Source: Magnetococcales bacterium HCHbin5
Lineage (GTDB): Bacteria > Pseudomonadota > Magnetococcia > Magnetococcales > Magnetaquicoccaceae
Reading direction: 5' to 3'
DNA: 64,000 nt
Assembly: GCA_002753505.1 (NCBI GenBank)
Contig: PEAG01000005.1
Location: 23,109-87,108, forward strand
Positions 60,905-64,000 of this stretch are shown here, piece after piece (the first letter of the stretch is position 1; each line of letters opens with the position of its first letter). Below the pieces are notes generated by a model, which did no database searches, had not been told where the DNA came from, and saw only the letters and a program-made list of their open reading frames with translations. A program made the position numbers and the translations under genes.

Positions 60905-61750
60905 CTACGAGGCTGCAGCAGCCTCCTGCACCACCAACACCGGACAGTTTGCCCGACCGATCAGATGCACCAGCTTGTTGGTTTGAAACAGGCGATCGAT
61001 CACCGAACGATCACGAGGTTCGCAAACAATAATGTCTGCCGACCGTTGGCGCGCCACCTCCAGGATGACATCATCGGTCTCCCCCGATTGAACCAAACCG
61101 GTGACAGGTACCTGCTGCAACTCTGCCAGGGCGACCAGACGATTGACCGTCTGATTGAGTTCCCGCCGCTCCGACTCGTCCCCCTCCGTGACCATCAGGA
61201 CAGTCAAGGGCAGTTGGGTGGCCCGGGCCAGACTGAAGGCGGTCTGGGGCGCACGGCTGCGCTCATCCTGATCGTTCTCCGCCACCAACAATACACCGCC
61301 ATTCCAGTAGGAGAAGAGGCGGGGCACCACCAGCACCGAACACTCCGATTTGTCAACCACCTTGGCCGTGGCCTCCCCCACCATCAGCTTGGCCAATCCA
61401 CGCCGCCCACGGCGGCCCAGAATGACCAACTGCGCCTCCACCTCTCTGGCGGCGGCCAGTATTCCCTGGCTGGGTTCCTCGCAGGAGCGAACCATTGGGG
61501 TGCAGGAGATCCCCCGCTCCGTACATTGCAGCGTGACCCGTTCCAGATGCAGGGCTGCGTCCTGCTCCTCTACAATCGCCGCATCGGTGCCGGCCTCCGC
61601 CAACAAAAGACGCAGGATAAAAAGCCGGGCGTGATGCCTGGAGGCCATCTCCATGCCAACCCGCTCGACCCCTGCTGAATATTCAGAACCGTCTGTTGCC
61701 AACAGGATGACCTGAAACGGGTCACTACCCGCACCGTCACTATCGTCCAT
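60905..61750 (-). CDS. universal stress protein (tandem UspA domains)
   Basis: FQVILLATDGSEYSAGVERV, LVILGRRGRRGLAKLMVGEATAKVVDKSECSVLVV and a second half ending IIVCEPRDRSVIDRLFQTNKLVHLIGRANCPVLVV. Confidence 0.92.
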   Translation of the reverse strand: MDDSDGAGSDPFQVILLATDGSEYSAGVERVGMEMASRHHARLFILRLLLAEAGTDAAIVEEQDAALHLERVTLQCTERGISCTPMVRSCEEPSQGILAAAREVEAQLVILGRRGRRGLAKLMVGEATAKVVDKSECSVLVVPRLFSYWNGGVLLVAENDQDERSRAPQTAFSLARATQLPLTVLMVTEGDESERRELNQTVNRLVALAELQQVPVTGLVQSGETDDVILEVARQRSADIIVCEPRDRSVIDRLFQTNKLVHLIGRANCPVLVVQEAAAAS

Positions 61751-62472
61751 TACTTGTCAAACCCCTCGTATCAGTTGGTTGGTTTTGGCAATCCACAGTT
61801 GGATACCAGCTCGTTGGACGCCAGAGTATCAGAATCCTCTCAAACGTTTCAAGGCCGGAGGCCATCTTAAAACAGAATGGCCAGCCTTGGACAGCATTTT
61901 TTTTTGTGTAGATTGCCTATTGGTCTTGACGCCAGCGGGTCAGCTGAATAGAATGGCGACAGGATTAACTATTGTCGGAGGATGTGTGGACATACGGATG
62001 GTTACAGATCTGGTTTGCCGCCAGTCGGTGAGGCCGTTTGACCGAAACACTACCCCCTTCGGCCTCCCTCGCACTGCCCGCACCAGATAACCCCCTTTTT
62101 TGTCGTTGCCACCAGGTAATGAACTGTCTGTTCTTCGTACAGAGCCGAGCGGCTTGACCGGTACGGTGAGGATGGATGGCAGTTCGCGACGATTGCAGAG
62201 TTCGAGCAAGAAATCCACAACGCGCGGTTGTAGATGTTGTGTTGTTTACCCGCTCTTTTATGGGTATTGCTTGCTGCTGGACATGACCCGTTCAACACCC
62301 TTTTCCTGTTCGAGACCGGGCGTGTTGGATGGCGTTGATCTGCATCCCGATGCAGTGGACCCCCACCGGTTCCGCTGCTGTGTGCTGTGGGTTTTCCGAC
62401 AAATCGGGCGGTTTTTTCTTTCCCGCTGTTCATCGCCGCCATCGCCGCCATTACGGAAAGGAAGGACGTCAA

Positions 62473-63870
62473 ATGAGTATGATTGTGGTGGATGAACCTC
62501 AAAGCCCTATTGAATCGGGCCACTCTCCCATGTACGTGGAGACCATTCGACGTTTGTATTTTAAGGGTGCCAACGAACAGCTTTCCCGAATTATTGGCAA
62601 ATTGTTGCCTGGCGACATTGTCATGGTGATCAATGCCGCTGATGATGTGGATGAGGCGACGGATCTTTTTAACCTGATCCCCGATCCCAAGCAGGCCGGG
62701 GAGACACTCAAGGATCTGAATGAGGATTTCCAGATTCATATCATCTCTGTCTGTACCCTGGATCGGGCGGTGCCTATCCTGGAAAGCCTTCCCCCGGACA
62801 CCCGCAGCCAGATCATCAGCCTGTTGAACCCCGAGGTGGGGGCACTGTTGATGAATGCCCTGGGTCAGGAGACCCAGAAAGAGGTGCAAAATCTCCTGCA
62901 ATATCTCCCTGATACTGCCGGGAACCTCATGACATCCCAGTTTTTTGCCATTCGGGAGACTGCCACGGCCGGGGAGGCCATGGAGGCATTGCACGGTTTG
63001 CCGTACCATGAGTTTGTTTTTTATGTGTACGTGCTGGACGCGGAACAGCATTTGACCGGTGTCAGTTCGCTGCGCAAGCTGTTGCTGTCGCCGAGCGGCA
63101 CCCTGGTCAAGGATATCATGGAGCGACGGGTTCACACGGTGAATGTGGACACGCCGGAGAAGGATGCGGCCAAACTGGTGACTGAACACGATCTGATGGC
63201 CATTCCGGTGGTGAACGATCAGGGGGTGTTGCGGGGTATCATCACCGTCGATGACCTGATCCATGTCATCCAGGACGCGGACACTGAATCCATGATGAAA
63301 GCGGTTGGGGTGGATTCCGAACACAAGCTGAGCATCATGTCCCAGGCCATCAGCAGCGTTGCCAGAAACCGGTTGCCCTGGTTGGCTGCGCCCTTCATGG
63401 GCGGGCTGTTTGCCGCCTGGATATTGGGCCTTTTTGAGGACACCATGTCCCAGGTGATTCAATTGAGCTTTTTCATGCCCATGATTTTTGGTATGGCGGG
63501 CAATGTGGGCAGCCAGACCGCGGTGGTGGCGGTACGTGGCTTGGCCACCGGAGCGATCACCGTCAGCGACTATGTGGCACTGCTGTTCAAGGAGACCAAA
63601 ACCGGGCTGTTGATCGGCTGTTTTTACGGTTTTTGCCTGTCGCTCTATGCTCTGGTGGTTTTCAAAAGCTCCACCCTGGCCTTTGTGGTGGGGATCAGCA
63701 TTCTCAGCAACATTACCTATGCAGGGGTGATCGCCTCCAGTTTGCCCCTGCTGTTGCAAAAACTGGGTCATGATCCTGCCGTCGGTGGTGGACCCTATGT
63801 GTTGACAACCGTCGATGTACTCGGGGTGATCAACTATCTGGTGATCGCCACCGTGGTGTATGGCTTGTAA
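62473..63870 (+). CDS. mgtE: magnesium transporter MgtE
   Basis: MgtE N domain, two CBS domains (VKDIMERRVHTVNVDTPEKDAAKLVTEHDLMAIPVVNDQGVLRGIITVDDLI) and C-terminal TM domain GMAGNVGSQTAVVAVRGLATG. Confidence 0.96.
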   Translation: MSMIVVDEPQSPIESGHSPMYVETIRRLYFKGANEQLSRIIGKLLPGDIVMVINAADDVDEATDLFNLIPDPKQAGETLKDLNEDFQIHIISVCTLDRAVPILESLPPDTRSQIISLLNPEVGALLMNALGQETQKEVQNLLQYLPDTAGNLMTSQFFAIRETATAGEAMEALHGLPYHEFVFYVYVLDAEQHLTGVSSLRKLLLSPSGTLVKDIMERRVHTVNVDTPEKDAAKLVTEHDLMAIPVVNDQGVLRGIITVDDLIHVIQDADTESMMKAVGVDSEHKLSIMSQAISSVARNRLPWLAAPFMGGLFAAWILGLFEDTMSQVIQLSFFMPMIFGMAGNVGSQTAVVAVRGLATGAITVSDYVALLFKETKTGLLIGCFYGFCLSLYALVVFKSSTLAFVVGISILSNITYAGVIASSLPLLLQKLGHDPAVGGGPYVLTTVDVLGVINYLVIATVVYGL

Positions 63871-63942
63871 CCATGCGCGGTTGGTACGTTGGCTTGATCA
63901 CTGGATTTCACCACTATTAACTTACACCAAAAGGGTTCCGCC

Positions 63943-64000
63943 ATGGCCATGATGGTTTTGGATGACAATACAAACAATACGGCTGCACCGGTCAAGAGCA
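63943..64000 (+). CDS. start of a downstream CDS, possibly a second MgtE-like protein (truncated by window edge)
   Basis: ATG at 63943 reads MAMMVLDDNTNNTAAPVKS, similar in style to the MgtE start MSMIVVDEPQSPIESGHS. Confidence 0.35.
   Translation, partial: MAMMVLDDNTNNTAAPVKS

Noticed and set aside
62050-63771. 573 aa minus-strand ORF
   Set aside because: Antisense of mgtE with low-complexity His/Gln/Gly composition; mgtE has clear domain motifs.
1-64000. CRISPR arrays, prophage, integrase or IS transposase genes
   Set aside because: No regularly spaced repeats, phage structural genes or intact transposase/integrase ORFs seen; only the partial Rpn gene and the YhcG fragment hint at mobility.

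Overview
The window is mostly gene-dense, GC-rich proteobacterial chromosome. Lineage cannot be proven from sequence alone; the gene content suits a chemolithotrophic sulfur oxidiser.

Core blocks:
- lepA-lepB-DUF4845-rnc-era-recO-histidine phosphatase operon (minus strand)
- leuA and tRNA-Pro(GGG)
- gatCAB followed by an AsmA-like protein
- tag
- ydbH-ynbE-ydbL-type operon
- KdpD/KdpE-like two-component pair
- DUF47/PhoU-like plus PiT transporter plus PhoB-like regulator
- dsrA-dsrB-dsrL sulfur oxidation genes
- clpB, msrA, bolA-grxD
- cbbQ/cbbO-type (norQ/norD) pair
- DinG-like helicase, dnaE, accA, folE2, proS
- FkbM-type methyltransferase with a long novel N-terminus
- Fe-dependent ADH, cytochrome b561/c fusion, UspA, mgtE

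Main accessory signals:
1. An AT-richer two-gene insertion at about 11.76-13.80 kb. It encodes an SMC/OLD-like AAA ATPase translationally coupled to a DUF4435/TOPRIM-like protein, so it is a candidate PARIS-like or related anti-phage system. An A10 homopolymer lies just inside the first gene.
2. A second AAA ATPase at about 45.3-46.3 kb, coupled by ATGA overlap to a 36-codon ORF that looks like a truncated partner.
3. A family of nested-hairpin intergenic repeats (at least five copies). One pair is in inverted orientation and shows a compensatory base change in the stem.
4. A decayed YhcG/DUF1016 nuclease fragment.
5. FNR/CRP-like palindromes upstream of dsrA.

All assignments come from reading the sequence and the ORF translations. 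No database search was run.
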